Positions 35,051 to 45,573 of a stretch of DNA of 64,000 bases are shown here, in pieces (the stretch's first letter is position 1; the number at the start of each line of letters is the position of its first letter). This DNA is from Rhizobium sp. SSA_523 (GTDB taxonomy: Bacteria; Pseudomonadota; Alphaproteobacteria; Rhizobiales; Rhizobiaceae), in assembly GCF_030435705.1 (NCBI RefSeq), contig NZ_CP129382.1, positions 2,908,501-2,972,500 on the forward strand, read 5' to 3'. The position numbers were made by a program, and so were the translations under genes. The notes below the pieces were generated by a model. It worked only from the letters and a program-made list of their open reading frames with translations. It searched no databases and had not been told where the DNA came from.

Positions 35051-35791
35051 CTATCCCTGCCGGGCGCTGTTGAGGCTGCGCTGGCCCTGGCGATGTTGAC
35101 CATGACTGCGCTGGTTGAAACGGCGATGGAGCGCTCTGCGGATGCGAAGCGAGACCAGGGCGATCGCCAGGGCAAGACCGGCAGCCACGAAGAGAGCCTT
35201 ATCGGCAAGGATGATGCCCAGTGCAGCACCGGTTATGGCTCCCGAGATCATGCCGAGCCAGGGAATGGCCTGGATGCTCCAGTCGAGGCTTCGCTCGCCC
35301 ATCAGGTAACGCCCCATGCCGCGGCCAAGCCGTGACAATGCGCCGGTGACATAAGTCAATCCGATCGGCAGGCCCTCTATATGTTCAACGGTGGCATTCA
35401 CCATGCCCATCGACAGCACGACGCAATAGAAGCGAAGAAGGCGAAGCTGCTCGTCCTGCATCAGGGCGGCGAGAGCGAGGAGAAGCGCGACACAGCCAAG
35501 GACGCCGAAGATCCGGCGCGGAACGAGGTAGGCGGTGACGATGCCGAGCGCATTGCCAAGGACGAACACCGCGACGGCGCCAAGCAGGACGATGCCATGA
35601 TGCCATTCGCCATCAGCAATCGATATCGCGGCCCTCGTCGTGTTTCCCGTCATGAAGGAGACGAAATCGCCGGAGAGGCGCAGGCCGATCGCATCGGTCA
35701 GGCCTGCAACGAAGGAAATGGCTGCGACCAGGGCAAGCCCCGTCCACGTCCTCTGGCTGCGGATCATGCGCCGGCGTCTCTCGCGCGTCAT
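35051..35791 (-). CDS. YoaK-family DUF1275 membrane protein
   Basis: 246 residues, about six transmembrane helices, with the DUF1275 signature: FVAGLTDAIGL and FVSFMTGNTTRAAI near the N-terminus, VNATVEHIEGLPIGLTYVTG in the middle. The function of this family is unknown; a transporter role has been guessed from topology. The tail (RRALHRRFNQRSHGQHRQGQ) is strongly basic. Upstream gene of a two-gene unit with the DUF218 protein. Confidence 0.88.
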   Translation of the reverse strand: MTRERRRRMIRSQRTWTGLALVAAISFVAGLTDAIGLRLSGDFVSFMTGNTTRAAISIADGEWHHGIVLLGAVAVFVLGNALGIVTAYLVPRRIFGVLGCVALLLALAALMQDEQLRLLRFYCVVLSMGMVNATVEHIEGLPIGLTYVTGALSRLGRGMGRYLMGERSLDWSIQAIPWLGMISGAITGAALGIILADKALFVAAGLALAIALVSLRIRRALHRRFNQRSHGQHRQGQRSLNSARQG

Positions 35792-35902
35792 TCCAACCCC
35801 CTGCTGCCTTTCACTGTGTTTGCCTCGACCGCCGGGCGATCACCCGCGGAACGCCGGCCCCGGAATTTCGTTCTGAAAAACGCCGCCTAGAGAAAGCTCC
35901 GC

Positions 35903-36883
35903 CTATCCCGCCTCGGCCGCGGGGCGCGGCCAGTCAACCCAGTCACGCATCAGCCGGTGGGCTATGGCGCCGGGCGGCGGCGCAAAGGGGCCTTCGCCTG
36001 TCGTGTCCGCGTCCAGAATGGCGATCATTTCGGCGCGGGAGAACCAGCGGCAATCCGCAAGCTCCTGCTCATCGCGGCGTATTTCGCTCGACAAGGCCTC
36101 GGCGAAGCAGCCGATCATCAAGGAATGCGGCATGGGCCAGGGCTGCGACGCATGATAGCGCACGCGGCCGATCTCGATCCCGGACTCCTCCAGCGTTTCG
36201 CGGCGCACCGCATCCTCGATCGTTTCGCCTGGTTCGACGAAACCCGCCAGCGTCGAATACATGCCGGGAGCGAAGTGGTGGCCGCGGCCCAGCAGGACGC
36301 GGTCCTGCTCCACATCGACGGTGAGCATGATGACGACCGGGTCGGTCCGCGGAAACATCATGTGACCGCATTGCGGGCATTGGCGCTTGTAACCTCCGAG
36401 CCGGCTTTCGGTCTTGGTGCCGCATTTGCCGCAGAACCGATGGGCGCTGTTCCAGTGCATCAGGCTGAGGCCCTGCGCCACCTCGCCCAGCGTCTCCTCG
36501 TCCAGAAGCCCGTCGCGAAAGGCGGAGCGCGCATCGGTAATCTTGAACTGCGCCTCCAGCCTCTCGATCGGCGCGTCGAGACTGACGGCCAGGCGCGGCT
36601 CGCCATTGGGGCGATAGCCGAGCAGGATCAGGCTGTCCCTGTCGGGATGAAGGCCGGCCAGTTCGTGCCTGGCAAACAGCGCGTCGAGGACATGATCGTC
36701 ATGCTTCAGCACCAGCCTGCCGCCGGCGAATGCGAACGCATGGGCACTCTCATGCGCCACGGCCTGCTCCAGGCAGTCTTCCGCGCGGTGCTCGGCATCG
36801 CGGTTCAACCGGTTTCCGGCAAAGGCCGTCAGCCGGCTGGCCTCGGGATGCGGCGCGTCAGTCTCGAACAGGGAAATGCTCAT
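35903..36883 (-). CDS. nudC: NAD(+) diphosphatase NudC
   Basis: Hydrolyses NADH/NAD+ to NMN(H) and AMP and can remove NAD caps from RNA. 326 residues: diverged N-terminal domain, zinc ribbon with CGKCG and CPQCG (about 148-170), Nudix box GFVEPGETIEDAVRRETLEE and the NudC-specific SQPWPMPHSLM motif. It overlaps the HIT gene by four bases (ATGA), so the two are translationally coupled; both act on nucleotides. Confidence 0.96.
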   Translation of the reverse strand: MSISLFETDAPHPEASRLTAFAGNRLNRDAEHRAEDCLEQAVAHESAHAFAFAGGRLVLKHDDHVLDALFARHELAGLHPDRDSLILLGYRPNGEPRLAVSLDAPIERLEAQFKITDARSAFRDGLLDEETLGEVAQGLSLMHWNSAHRFCGKCGTKTESRLGGYKRQCPQCGHMMFPRTDPVVIMLTVDVEQDRVLLGRGHHFAPGMYSTLAGFVEPGETIEDAVRRETLEESGIEIGRVRYHASQPWPMPHSLMIGCFAEALSSEIRRDEQELADCRWFSRAEMIAILDADTTGEGPFAPPPGAIAHRLMRDWVDWPRPAAEAG

Positions 36884-37290
36884 GCGTCTATCGCCTGGTT
36901 CAGCGCCTTTACAAAACTCTGCTTCGTCTCGTCGTCATAGGGCAGGGCCGTTCCGAAGCCCCAGATCGGACCGGGCCAGTTGGGATCGCCTTCATGACGT
37001 GCAACGATGTGCACATGCAGCTGCGCGACGATATTGCCGAGCGCTCCGACATTGATTTTCCTGGCTCCCGTCACCTGCTTCAGGGCGCCGGCAACCAGAT
37101 TGGTTTCAAAGGTAAGCAAGGCTTGATCGAGCGGCGTCAGCTCGAACAGTTCCGTCTTCTGCGCCCGCTGCGGCACCAGCATCAGCCAGGGCCAGCGGCT
37201 GTCCTTCAGCAGACGGACCTGGCAGAGGCTGAGGATAGTGATCAGGTCCGAGTCCCGCTCCAGTCGAGCGTCCAGTTCGAATGCACTCAA
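36880..37290 (-). CDS. HIT-family nucleotide-binding protein
   Basis: 136 residues from TTG 37290, which follows GGAGG with a 5-base gap. A longer frame would run antisense through the SRP RNA gene and is rejected. The HIT motif is QLHVHIVAR (about 94-102): the first histidine of the H-x-H-x-H pattern is Gln, while the second and third are kept. This variant is typical of a rhizobial HIT group whose substrate is unknown. Upstream partner of nudC. Confidence 0.88.
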   Translation of the reverse strand: MSAFELDARLERDSDLITILSLCQVRLLKDSRWPWLMLVPQRAQKTELFELTPLDQALLTFETNLVAGALKQVTGARKINVGALGNIVAQLHVHIVARHEGDPNWPGPIWGFGTALPYDDETKQSFVKALNQAIDA

Positions 37291-37339
37291 TGTGTCCTCC
37301 GGCGTTTTTGACTTGCTAGCAGTTTTTTGACGGCTTGGC

Positions 37340-37369
37340 TTGCATTTGCTGCGTGAAACGACGATATGT
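37340..37369 (+). promoter_or_regulatory. promoter of the SRP RNA gene
   Basis: TTGCAT at 37340-37345 and ATATGT at 37364-37369 (18-base spacer; GATATG would give 17). The mature RNA would begin six bases later at 37375. Confidence 0.7.
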
Positions 37370-37374
37370 GCCCC

Positions 37375-37470
37375 GGGAGGTTGGTGGTGGACGAGCCACT
37401 CGCCAACCGGGTCAGGTCCGGAAGGAAGCAGCCCTAACGAGCCCGGCACGGGTCATCGTGCCAGCCTCCC
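37375..37470 (+). ncRNA. ffs: signal recognition particle RNA, small bacterial type (4.5S)
   Basis: A 96-nt RNA with the universal SRP core GGTCAGGTCCGGAAGGAAGC (asymmetric and symmetric internal loops plus GGAA tetraloop). The ends pair as GGGAGG / CCTCCC. It lies upstream of dnaX, as in many alphaproteobacteria. Confidence 0.97.
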
Positions 37471-37556
37471 ACCTTCTAACTCTTGGATGGTCAGCTTCCG
37501 GTCCGGCCGATTGGCTGGTCAATGGCCGGTATGGCCGAGCGGGCTGGCGGGATCTG

Positions 37557-39494
<1,938 letters not shown>

Positions 39495-39516
39495 CGGATA
39501 ACAAGGGAGCGATCCG

Positions 39517-39840
39517 ATGCGCGACATCATGGGCATGATGGGCAAGGTCAAGGAAATGCAGGCCAAGATGGAACAGATGCAGGCAGAAATTGCCGCTCTG
39601 GACGTCGAGGGAACGTCGGGAGGCGGGCTTGTCACGGTGCGCATGAGCGGCAAGGGCGAAATGCTGGGCCTGAAGATCGATCCATCCCTCTTCAAGGAAG
39701 ACGAGGTGGAAATCCTCGAAGATCTGGTGATCGCCGCGCACAAGGATGCCAAGGACAAGGCTGAATCGATCGCCGCCGAGAAAACCCGCGAACTGACCGC
39801 CGGCCTGCCGATTCCGCCCGGGATGAAGCTGCCATTCTGA
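39517..39840 (+). CDS. YbaB/EbfC-family nucleoid-associated protein
   Basis: 107-residue DNA-binding dimer of the YbaB/EbfC family: [20 protein letters not shown] helix, central sheet [21 protein letters not shown]-terminal [16 protein letters not shown]. The dnaX-ybaB-recR order is conserved in bacteria; here recR is separated by a MOSC gene on the other strand. Confidence 0.95.
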   Translation: MRDIMGMMGKVKEMQAKMEQMQAEIAALDVEGTSGGGLVTVRMSGKGEMLGLKIDPSLFKEDEVEILEDLVIAAHKDAKDKAESIAAEKTRELTAGLPIPPGMKLPF

Positions 39841-39888
39841 TCGACGCGCGGCCGCAGAGCCGCAGCTTGCGACCACCCAAGCCGGACG

Positions 39889-40500
39889 TCACGTCTTGAG
39901 CGCCTGCCGCAGCCTTTCGCTGATCGGCAGGCCAATAAGTCGGGCGCGATCCTCGTCGGACAGTTTGCGAGGGGTCAGCGCAAGCAGGTCCGGCATGCTG
40001 ATCGACGCATCCGGATAGGCTTCGTGATGCACGGGCTCTCCGGCGCCAATCAGGCCCTGGCTCAGCACACGGCAGTAGAAGCCCGGCCGGGCAACGGCCA
40101 TGAACCGTTTGGCAAAACCACCATCACCCATCCGGGCGGCCAGCGTGGCGCAGGGGATGCGCGTCGAGGTGACCTCGAGCAGAATCGTCCCCGTTTCAAA
40201 CCGGTCACCCACGCGGATATTGCGGCTGTCGACCCCTTCGATGATGAGGTTCTCGCCAAACAGGCCGGGCTCCGGCCGCCTGCCGAGTTCGTCTGTCCAG
40301 CCGTCTATATCCACCGATCCCATGCCGTAAACGGCCTGGTCCGGCCCGCCGTGATGCTTGCGGTTGCAGACCGAATCACCCAGCAGGCCGTGCTGATCGA
40401 GCAGGACAGGACCCGTCATCGACGCCTTGAAAATCCCTGTTCTGTAGCTTTTGCCCGGCAGTCTTTGCGCGGTGCCGATGCAGATGGCGCTGACTTTCAT
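39889..40500 (-). CDS. MOSC-domain protein (YiiM-like)
   Basis: 203-residue MOSC (molybdenum cofactor sulfurase C-terminal) domain protein. Family segments: GLLGDSVCNRKHHGGPDQAVYGMG, FGENLIIEGVD, VGDRFETGTILLEVTSTRIPCATLA with the conserved cysteine (about 120). YiiM-type proteins detoxify N-hydroxylated bases with Moco. ATG 40500 is chosen as the family N-terminus (MKVSAICIGTA). It is inserted on the opposite strand between ybaB and recR, breaking the usual operon. Confidence 0.9.
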   Translation of the reverse strand: MKVSAICIGTAQRLPGKSYRTGIFKASMTGPVLLDQHGLLGDSVCNRKHHGGPDQAVYGMGSVDIDGWTDELGRRPEPGLFGENLIIEGVDSRNIRVGDRFETGTILLEVTSTRIPCATLAARMGDGGFAKRFMAVARPGFYCRVLSQGLIGAGEPVHHEAYPDASISMPDLLALTPRKLSDEDRARLIGLPISERLRQALKT

Positions 40501-40558
40501 CTGAGGAAGCCTCACTTGTGTGATTCCGTTCGTCCTGCTTATCGTCTAAAAGCGTCGC

Positions 40559-41164
40559 ATGGCAAAACGCGTCACCGGTCCTGAAATCGAAAAACTCATC
40601 CAGCTGCTCGCCAAGGTGCCGGGGCTTGGCCCCCGCTCGGCCCGGCGCGCTGCGCTGCATCTGATCAAGAAGCGCGAACAGCTCATGGGACCCCTGTCCC
40701 TGGCGCTCGGCGAGGCCTATGACAAGGTCAAGGTGTGCTCGCGCTGCGGCAATGTCGATACGCGCGACCCCTGCACCGTCTGTACCGACGAGCGGCGGGA
40801 CCAGTCCGTCATCATCGTCGTGGAGGATGTCTCCGACCTGTGGGCGCTCGAGCGGGCCGGCGCGATGAATGCCGCCTATCACGTTCTCGGCGGAACGCTC
40901 TCGCCGCTGGACGGCATCGGCCCGGACGACCTCAACATCAAGAGCCTGATCGATCGCGCCAGCGAAGGCGGCGTGCGGGAGATCATCCTTGCCGTCAACG
41001 CGACTGTCGAGGGACAGGCCACCGCCCATTACATTACCGATCGCCTGGGCGACCTGCCGGTCAAGATCACCCGCCTCGCGCATGGCGTACCCGTCGGCGG
41101 CGAACTTGATTACCTCGACGAAGGCACGCTGACTGCGGCGCTGCGCGCCCGCACCGCGATATAA
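40559..41164 (+). CDS. recR: recombination mediator RecR
   Basis: 201 residues: helix-hairpin-helix [20 protein letters not shown], zinc finger [16 protein letters not shown] (about 60-75) and Toprim domain [17 protein letters not shown] with [16 protein letters not shown]. Works with RecF and RecO to load RecA at gaps. Normally co-transcribed with dnaX-ybaB; here it is divergent from the MOSC gene and must use its own promoter in the 58-base gap. Confidence 0.97.
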   Translation: MAKRVTGPEIEKLIQLLAKVPGLGPRSARRAALHLIKKREQLMGPLSLALGEAYDKVKVCSRCGNVDTRDPCTVCTDERRDQSVIIVVEDVSDLWALERAGAMNAAYHVLGGTLSPLDGIGPDDLNIKSLIDRASEGGVREIILAVNATVEGQATAHYITDRLGDLPVKITRLAHGVPVGGELDYLDEGTLTAALRARTAI

Positions 41165-41187
41165 GGGTGACTGGAGGAGGCAATACA

Positions 41188-42465
41188 ATGACACCGTTTC
41201 TGCGACACGCATTGAGCCGAGGCCGCAAAATCAGCCTTGCACTCGCGATGGCCGGCCTGAGCCTGCTGCCTGTGCCGGCCTTTGCCGCCCCCTCCAAGTC
41301 CGAAGTGGAGGCGCAATTCCGCTCCTGGATTGAGCGTGATCTTGCGCCGGAGGCGCGCAAGGCAGGTGTCTCGGACGCCGTCATCGAAAGTGCCTTCAGG
41401 GGCATCAGCCTGAACTGGACATTGCCGGATCTCGTGCCGCCCGGAACGGCCCCACCCAAGGAGCGGGACCAGAGCCAGGCGGAGTTCTCCTCGCCCGGGG
41501 CCTATTTTTCCGAGCAGCGCCTGCAGGGACTGGCTGCGACCGGCAGGACGCTTGCCAAGACGCATGCGGCGACGCTGCGGAAAATCGAGCAGACCTATGG
41601 CGTGCCCGGCGCGATCGTCGTGGCGATCTGGGGTCGCGAATCCGGCTATGGACGTGCCAAACTTCCCTATTCGGCCATCGATGTTCTGGCGACCAAGGCC
41701 TTCATGTCGACCCGCAAGGAGATGTTCCGCGCCGAGCTCATCGATGCGCTGCGCATTCTCCAGCACGGCGACGTGACGCCCGACCGGATGAAGGGGTCCT
41801 GGGCCGGCGCCCTTGGCCAGCCGCAGTTCATGCCGTCCAGCTATGTGCGCTACGCGATCGACTTCGACGGCGACAAGCGGGCCGATATCTGGGATTCCGT
41901 TCCCGATACATTGGGTTCGATCGCCCATTACCTCTCCCTGAAAGGCTGGCAGCGCGGGCGTGACTGGGGGTTCGAGGTCTCCATTCCCGCAGGCGTGTCC
42001 TGTGCGCAGGAAGGGCCGGATCGGGCCAAACCCATTTCCGGCTGGGCCTCGAGCGGCATTGCCCGCGTCAATGGCAGGCCGTTTCCTGATAATGAAGCCG
42101 GTCTCTCCGGCATGATGCTGGTACCTGCTGGGCGCCACGGGCCGACATTCCTCGTGACGCCGAACTTCTACGTCCTCAAAGAGTACAATAATTCCGATCT
42201 CTATGCACTGTTCATCGGCAACCTCGCTGATCGCATCGCTTATGGTTCAGGAGCTTTCGAGGCGCCCTGGGGATCGGTCGGCCGCATGCTGCGGTCGGAC
42301 GTGCTGGCCATGCAGAAACGCCTGCAGGCCCAGGGCTTCGACGTGGGCAAGGCTGACGGACTGGCGGGCTTCAAGACGCGCCGCTCTCTGGGTGAATGGC
42401 AGGCGCGATCCGGCTTGTCGCCGACCTGTTTTCCCGATGAGGGCCTGAAGGCAAAGCTGAAGTGA
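41188..42465 (+). CDS. lytic murein transglycosylase, MltB type
   Basis: Cleaves peptidoglycan glycan strands to anhydro-muropeptides in the periplasm. 425 residues. Signal peptide to about residue 33 (LPVPAFAAPS), MltB-type (family GH103) domain with catalytic glutamate in IWGRESGYGR and an EF-hand-like Ca2+ loop DFDGDKRADIW, then a C-terminal PG_binding_1 domain (VLAMQKRLQAQGFDVGKADG). ATG 41188 has GGAGGAGG upstream; an earlier GTG lacks a site. Immediately downstream of recR. Confidence 0.94.
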   Translation: MTPFLRHALSRGRKISLALAMAGLSLLPVPAFAAPSKSEVEAQFRSWIERDLAPEARKAGVSDAVIESAFRGISLNWTLPDLVPPGTAPPKERDQSQAEFSSPGAYFSEQRLQGLAATGRTLAKTHAATLRKIEQTYGVPGAIVVAIWGRESGYGRAKLPYSAIDVLATKAFMSTRKEMFRAELIDALRILQHGDVTPDRMKGSWAGALGQPQFMPSSYVRYAIDFDGDKRADIWDSVPDTLGSIAHYLSLKGWQRGRDWGFEVSIPAGVSCAQEGPDRAKPISGWASSGIARVNGRPFPDNEAGLSGMMLVPAGRHGPTFLVTPNFYVLKEYNNSDLYALFIGNLADRIAYGSGAFEAPWGSVGRMLRSDVLAMQKRLQAQGFDVGKADGLAGFKTRRSLGEWQARSGLSPTCFPDEGLKAKLK

Positions 42466-42530
42466 CACCGAGGTCGCAGCGGACGTGGCATCAGGCGTGC
42501 CAGCGGACGAGATCGTGCATCCGGCGCCAA

Positions 42531-42573
42531 GCGATCAAAGCGATCAAAGCGATCAAGCGATCAGAGCGATAGC
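42531..42573. repeat. 9-bp tandem repeat at the end of the GNAT gene
   Basis: GCGATCAAA, GCGATCAAA, GCGATCAA, GCGATCAGA and GCGATAGC in a row. The repeat covers the stop codon of the GNAT gene (42561-42563) and the gap before the transglycosylase. Confidence 0.8.
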
Positions 42574-43016
42574 TTGAAACCGGAATGGCTCTCCTGGAAG
42601 CCGAGGTTTTCGTAGAAGCGATGCGCATCATTCCTGCGCTTGTCCGATGTCAGCTGAACGGAGCCGCAACCGCGCTCCCGGCAGGTGTCGATCGCAAAGC
42701 GGATCATGTCGCCGCCGAGGCCCTTGCCCCGCTGACTGCTGGCAATGCGAACGCTTTCGATCTGGCCGCGCCACATGCCCCTGTGCGAAAGGCCAGGCAG
42801 GAAACTCAGCTGCAGGCAGCCGGCAATCTCGCCCGTCTCGTCTTCGGCGACCAGCAGAAACTGGTTCTTGTCTGCCTCGATCGCGTCGAAGGCATCGATA
42901 TAGCGCTTGTCCACCGGCTCCGAGACGATCTCGCGCGCATGGCCCAGCGCATCGTCGGCCAGCATGGCCACGATGGCGGCGATATCATCTCGGGTGGCTT
43001 TACGAAATTGAGCCAT
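42561..43016 (-). CDS. GNAT-family N-acetyltransferase
   Basis: 151 residues with the acetyl-CoA-binding motif RIASSQRGKGLGGDMIRFAI (about 92-111) and SVQLTSDKRRNDAHRFYENLGF near the C-terminus. Substrate unknown; close relatives occur throughout Rhizobiaceae. ATG 43016 is chosen by family alignment; upstream in-frame residues fall inside the neighbouring exporter gene. It overlaps or abuts the exporter end (43036), so they are co-transcribed. The last codons are made of 9-bp repeats. Confidence 0.9.
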   Translation of the reverse strand: MAQFRKATRDDIAAIVAMLADDALGHAREIVSEPVDKRYIDAFDAIEADKNQFLLVAEDETGEIAGCLQLSFLPGLSHRGMWRGQIESVRIASSQRGKGLGGDMIRFAIDTCRERGCGSVQLTSDKRRNDAHRFYENLGFQESHSGFKLSL

Positions 43017-43035
43017 GATCAAGTCTCGTCTGCTG

Positions 43036-44676
43036 TCAGTGGTGAAGGTCGAGGGAGGCTTTGTGGAAGATGTCGTCGCTGGCATCGCGCGGCGGGATGG
43101 CCTGGCGCTCGATCATGCGGTGAACCTTCGGCCCTTCGGGGCCGGCATGCAGCTCGCGGATCCGGCTCCAGACTTCGGAATCCACCTGAGTCCGGCGCTG
43201 GTTGTGGCGCACGTAATCGGCCCAGGTCGCCGTGTGATAGGTTTCTGTCCAGACATCGGGATTCTGCAGGTCGCGCAGCAGGGCCCATTGCCGCGCGCCG
43301 TCGCGAATGCGGATGCGCCGGCGCTCCGACATCAGGGCGAGGAATTCCGGAACATTCTCCTCGCGGATGATGTAATCGACCAGGAGAACGATCGGTCCGC
43401 TCCTGGGCTGGAGATCGAGGCGCAAGGAGGGCTCGCGGAAGGTGTTGACCGGATCGAGGTTCAGGGTTTCCAGCGAGGGCAAGGCGAATTTCCATCCGAC
43501 CGCCGCACCGAAGACCATTGCGAGACTGGAAAAGAGCAGAGACACCGCGACACCGTGATCTTCGGCGAGCGAGCCCCAGATCCAGCTCCCCACCGCAATC
43601 CCGCCGAATGCGGCGGTCTGATAGAAGGATAGGGCCCGGCCCACGACCCATCGCGGCGTCGACAATTGCACGGTCGTGTTGAACAGCGACAGCGCCAGGA
43701 CCCAGCAGGCGCCGGGGATCAGCAGGATGAGACAGGTCAGCCAGATGGAGGTGGACAGAGCGGCGACCACGGCGCTGGCGGCGAACCCGGTGAAGGAAAG
43801 CCGCACGATCATCTCGCTGGACAAGATCTCGCGCAGGCGCGCATTGAGAACCGCGCCGCCCACGGCACCAATGCCGAAGGCACCGAGCATGAAGCCGTAG
43901 GTGAGGGGGCCGCCTTGCACCAGGTCTCGCGCCACGAGTGGCAGGAGCGCCAGGATGGCGCTGGCGGCGAGCCCGAACAGCGCCGATCGGAACAGGACAT
44001 TGATAAGCTTCGGCGACATCGCGACATAGCCGAAGCCGGCCGAAAGAGCGCGGACCAGCGTTTCGCGCGGCAGTTTGCTGGTCGGCGCGTCGGGACGCCA
44101 GCGCAAGAGAGCGAAGATGAGCGCCAGATAGCTGAGCGAATTGACCGCAAAAGCTGCAGCGGCGCCGAGGGCCGCCACGATGGCTCCACCGATCGCGGGC
44201 CCAAGGCTGCGCGTGATGTTGAAGCCGACGCTGTTGAGCGTGACGGCGGCGGGAAGCAGCGGCCGCGGCACCATATCGCCGACCGAGGCCTGCCAGGACG
44301 GATTGTTGAGCGCCGTGCCGCAGCCGATCAGGAAGGTAAAGCTCAGAAGCAGCCAGGGGTTTAGCAAGCCGAAAAAGGCGAAAGCGGTCAGGAGAATCGA
44401 GACCGTCAGCATGAAGCCCTGGGCGCAGAGCATGATGCTGCGCCGGTCGAAATTATCGGCGAGCGCTCCGGCCAGAAGCGAGAACAGCATGATTGGCAGC
44501 GCGGTCGAGGATTGCACCAAGGCGACCATGTTTTCCGAGCTGGAGATGGCCGTCATCATCCAGGCAGCGCCAACGGCCTGGATGAGCCCGCCGAAATTCG
44601 AGGCGATGCTGGCGATCCATATGGTCCGGAATGTGTGATGGCCGAAAGGCGCCAGAGAAGAAACCCGCTCGGGCAC
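43036..44676 (-). CDS. MFS exporter with a C-terminal monooxygenase-like domain
   Basis: 546 residues. The N-terminal 400 form a 12-helix MFS transporter of the MFS_3 (DUF894, enterobactin-exporter-like) type: GALADNFDRRSIML and NPSWQASVGDMVPR are family motifs. After a linker, residues about 430-530 form a soluble domain (LLVDYIIREENVPEFLALM and NPDVWTETYHTATWADYVRH) that resembles the ABM-type ferredoxin-like fold found on this subgroup. Substrate unknown; siderophore or lipophilic drug export is possible. Confidence 0.9.
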   Translation of the reverse strand: MPERVSSLAPFGHHTFRTIWIASIASNFGGLIQAVGAAWMMTAISSSENMVALVQSSTALPIMLFSLLAGALADNFDRRSIMLCAQGFMLTVSILLTAFAFFGLLNPWLLLSFTFLIGCGTALNNPSWQASVGDMVPRPLLPAAVTLNSVGFNITRSLGPAIGGAIVAALGAAAAFAVNSLSYLALIFALLRWRPDAPTSKLPRETLVRALSAGFGYVAMSPKLINVLFRSALFGLAASAILALLPLVARDLVQGGPLTYGFMLGAFGIGAVGGAVLNARLREILSSEMIVRLSFTGFAASAVVAALSTSIWLTCLILLIPGACWVLALSLFNTTVQLSTPRWVVGRALSFYQTAAFGGIAVGSWIWGSLAEDHGVAVSLLFSSLAMVFGAAVGWKFALPSLETLNLDPVNTFREPSLRLDLQPRSGPIVLLVDYIIREENVPEFLALMSERRRIRIRDGARQWALLRDLQNPDVWTETYHTATWADYVRHNQRRTQVDSEVWSRIRELHAGPEGPKVHRMIERQAIPPRDASDDIFHKASLDLHH

Positions 44677-44774
44677 GATGCACCTCTTCGTGATTCATGC
44701 TGTCAGCTAAAGTAGCCGCCAGGCGCAGAGGGGCAAGCGGAAAAGGCCAACAAATGACGATACGCCTCAAGGCC

Positions 44775-44803
44775 TTGCATTTGGCGGCTTCAGCGCGTAT
44801 ATG
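44775..44803 (+). promoter_or_regulatory. promoter of the rimP-nusA-infB operon
   Basis: TTGCAT (44775-44780), 17-base spacer, TATATG (44798-44803). Transcription would start near 44810 and run through the hairpin at 44833-44861 before rimP. Confidence 0.7.
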
Positions 44804-44832
44804 ACGATAAATTCTTGATCGTCAGATGAAGG

Positions 44833-44861
44833 GTGGGCCTGCGAAGGACCCGCTCTTTTTT
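44833..44861 (+). terminator. terminator-like hairpin in the rimP leader (possible attenuator)
   Basis: Stem GTGGG-C-CT / GG-A-CCCGC (one mismatch, GU pairs) around a short GCGAA loop, followed by TC and six T residues. No gene ends upstream on this strand: the neighbour is divergent and the promoter lies only about 30 bases before. It therefore sits inside the leader of rimP-nusA-infB. Confidence 0.6.
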
Positions 44862-44920
44862 ATTAGGCGATAAGGCTCAGGAACTTGATCGCCGGGACGG
44901 CGAAACCGCCGAAAGACCAT

Positions 44921-45511
44921 ATGCAAGACAGCCAGAAGGAACCGCGTCTCATCGTCGAGACGGGTCTCGACCTCAGGATCGCGGAAATCATCGAGCCGAC
45001 GCTGGAGGCGATGGATTATCGCCTCGTCCGGGTGCGGCTTCTCAATCAGAACGGCCTCACGCTGCAGATCATGTGCGAGCGTTCGGACGGCACCATGACG
45101 GTCGAGGACTGCGAAGCCGTATCCATGGCGGTTTCTCCCGTCCTGGATGTGGAAGATCCGGTCGATAAGGCGTATCATCTGGAAGTGTCGTCGCCCGGCA
45201 TCGATCGTCCCATGGTGCGCAAATCCGATTTCGTGCGATGGGTCGGGCATCTGGTCAAGTGCGAAACCTCGGTCCTCCTGGATGGGCGCAAGCGCTTCCG
45301 CGGCAAGATCGCGACGACCGACGAAAACGGTTTCACGCTTGAACGCGATCAGGCTGCCTATGGCGAAGAGCCGAAAGTGATTGTCCCTTACGCCGCATTG
45401 GCGGAGGCGAAGCTGATCCTGACGGATGATCTCATCCGTGATGCGCTGCGGGCGGACAAGCTGGCGAAGACCCAGGCCGCCAACCAGAACGGCGAAGACG
45501 ACGAAGACTAA
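44921..45511 (+). CDS. rimP: ribosome maturation factor RimP
   Basis: 196 residues, 30S assembly factor. N-terminal alpha/beta domain [23 protein letters not shown] and [15 protein letters not shown], the [13 protein letters not shown] motif, then an SH3-like C-terminal domain. ATG 44921 is preferred over the in-frame TTG 36 bases upstream because it fits the family N-terminus. First gene of rimP-nusA-ylxR-infB. Confidence 0.95.
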   Translation: MQDSQKEPRLIVETGLDLRIAEIIEPTLEAMDYRLVRVRLLNQNGLTLQIMCERSDGTMTVEDCEAVSMAVSPVLDVEDPVDKAYHLEVSSPGIDRPMVRKSDFVRWVGHLVKCETSVLLDGRKRFRGKIATTDENGFTLERDQAAYGEEPKVIVPYAALAEAKLILTDDLIRDALRADKLAKTQAANQNGEDDED

Positions 45512-45573
45512 AAGAACCCTTTTCTCCCGCCACACGGCAGGCAGAGACATTCGATCTACGGAGACCGACAACA

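Noticed and set aside
37291..37449. N-terminal extension of the HIT protein
   Set aside because: It would run antisense to ffs; a TTG with GGAGG upstream gives the family length.
37335..37556. N-terminal extension of dnaX
   Set aside because: It would translate through the SRP RNA gene; the clamp-loader domain starts soon after ATG 37557.
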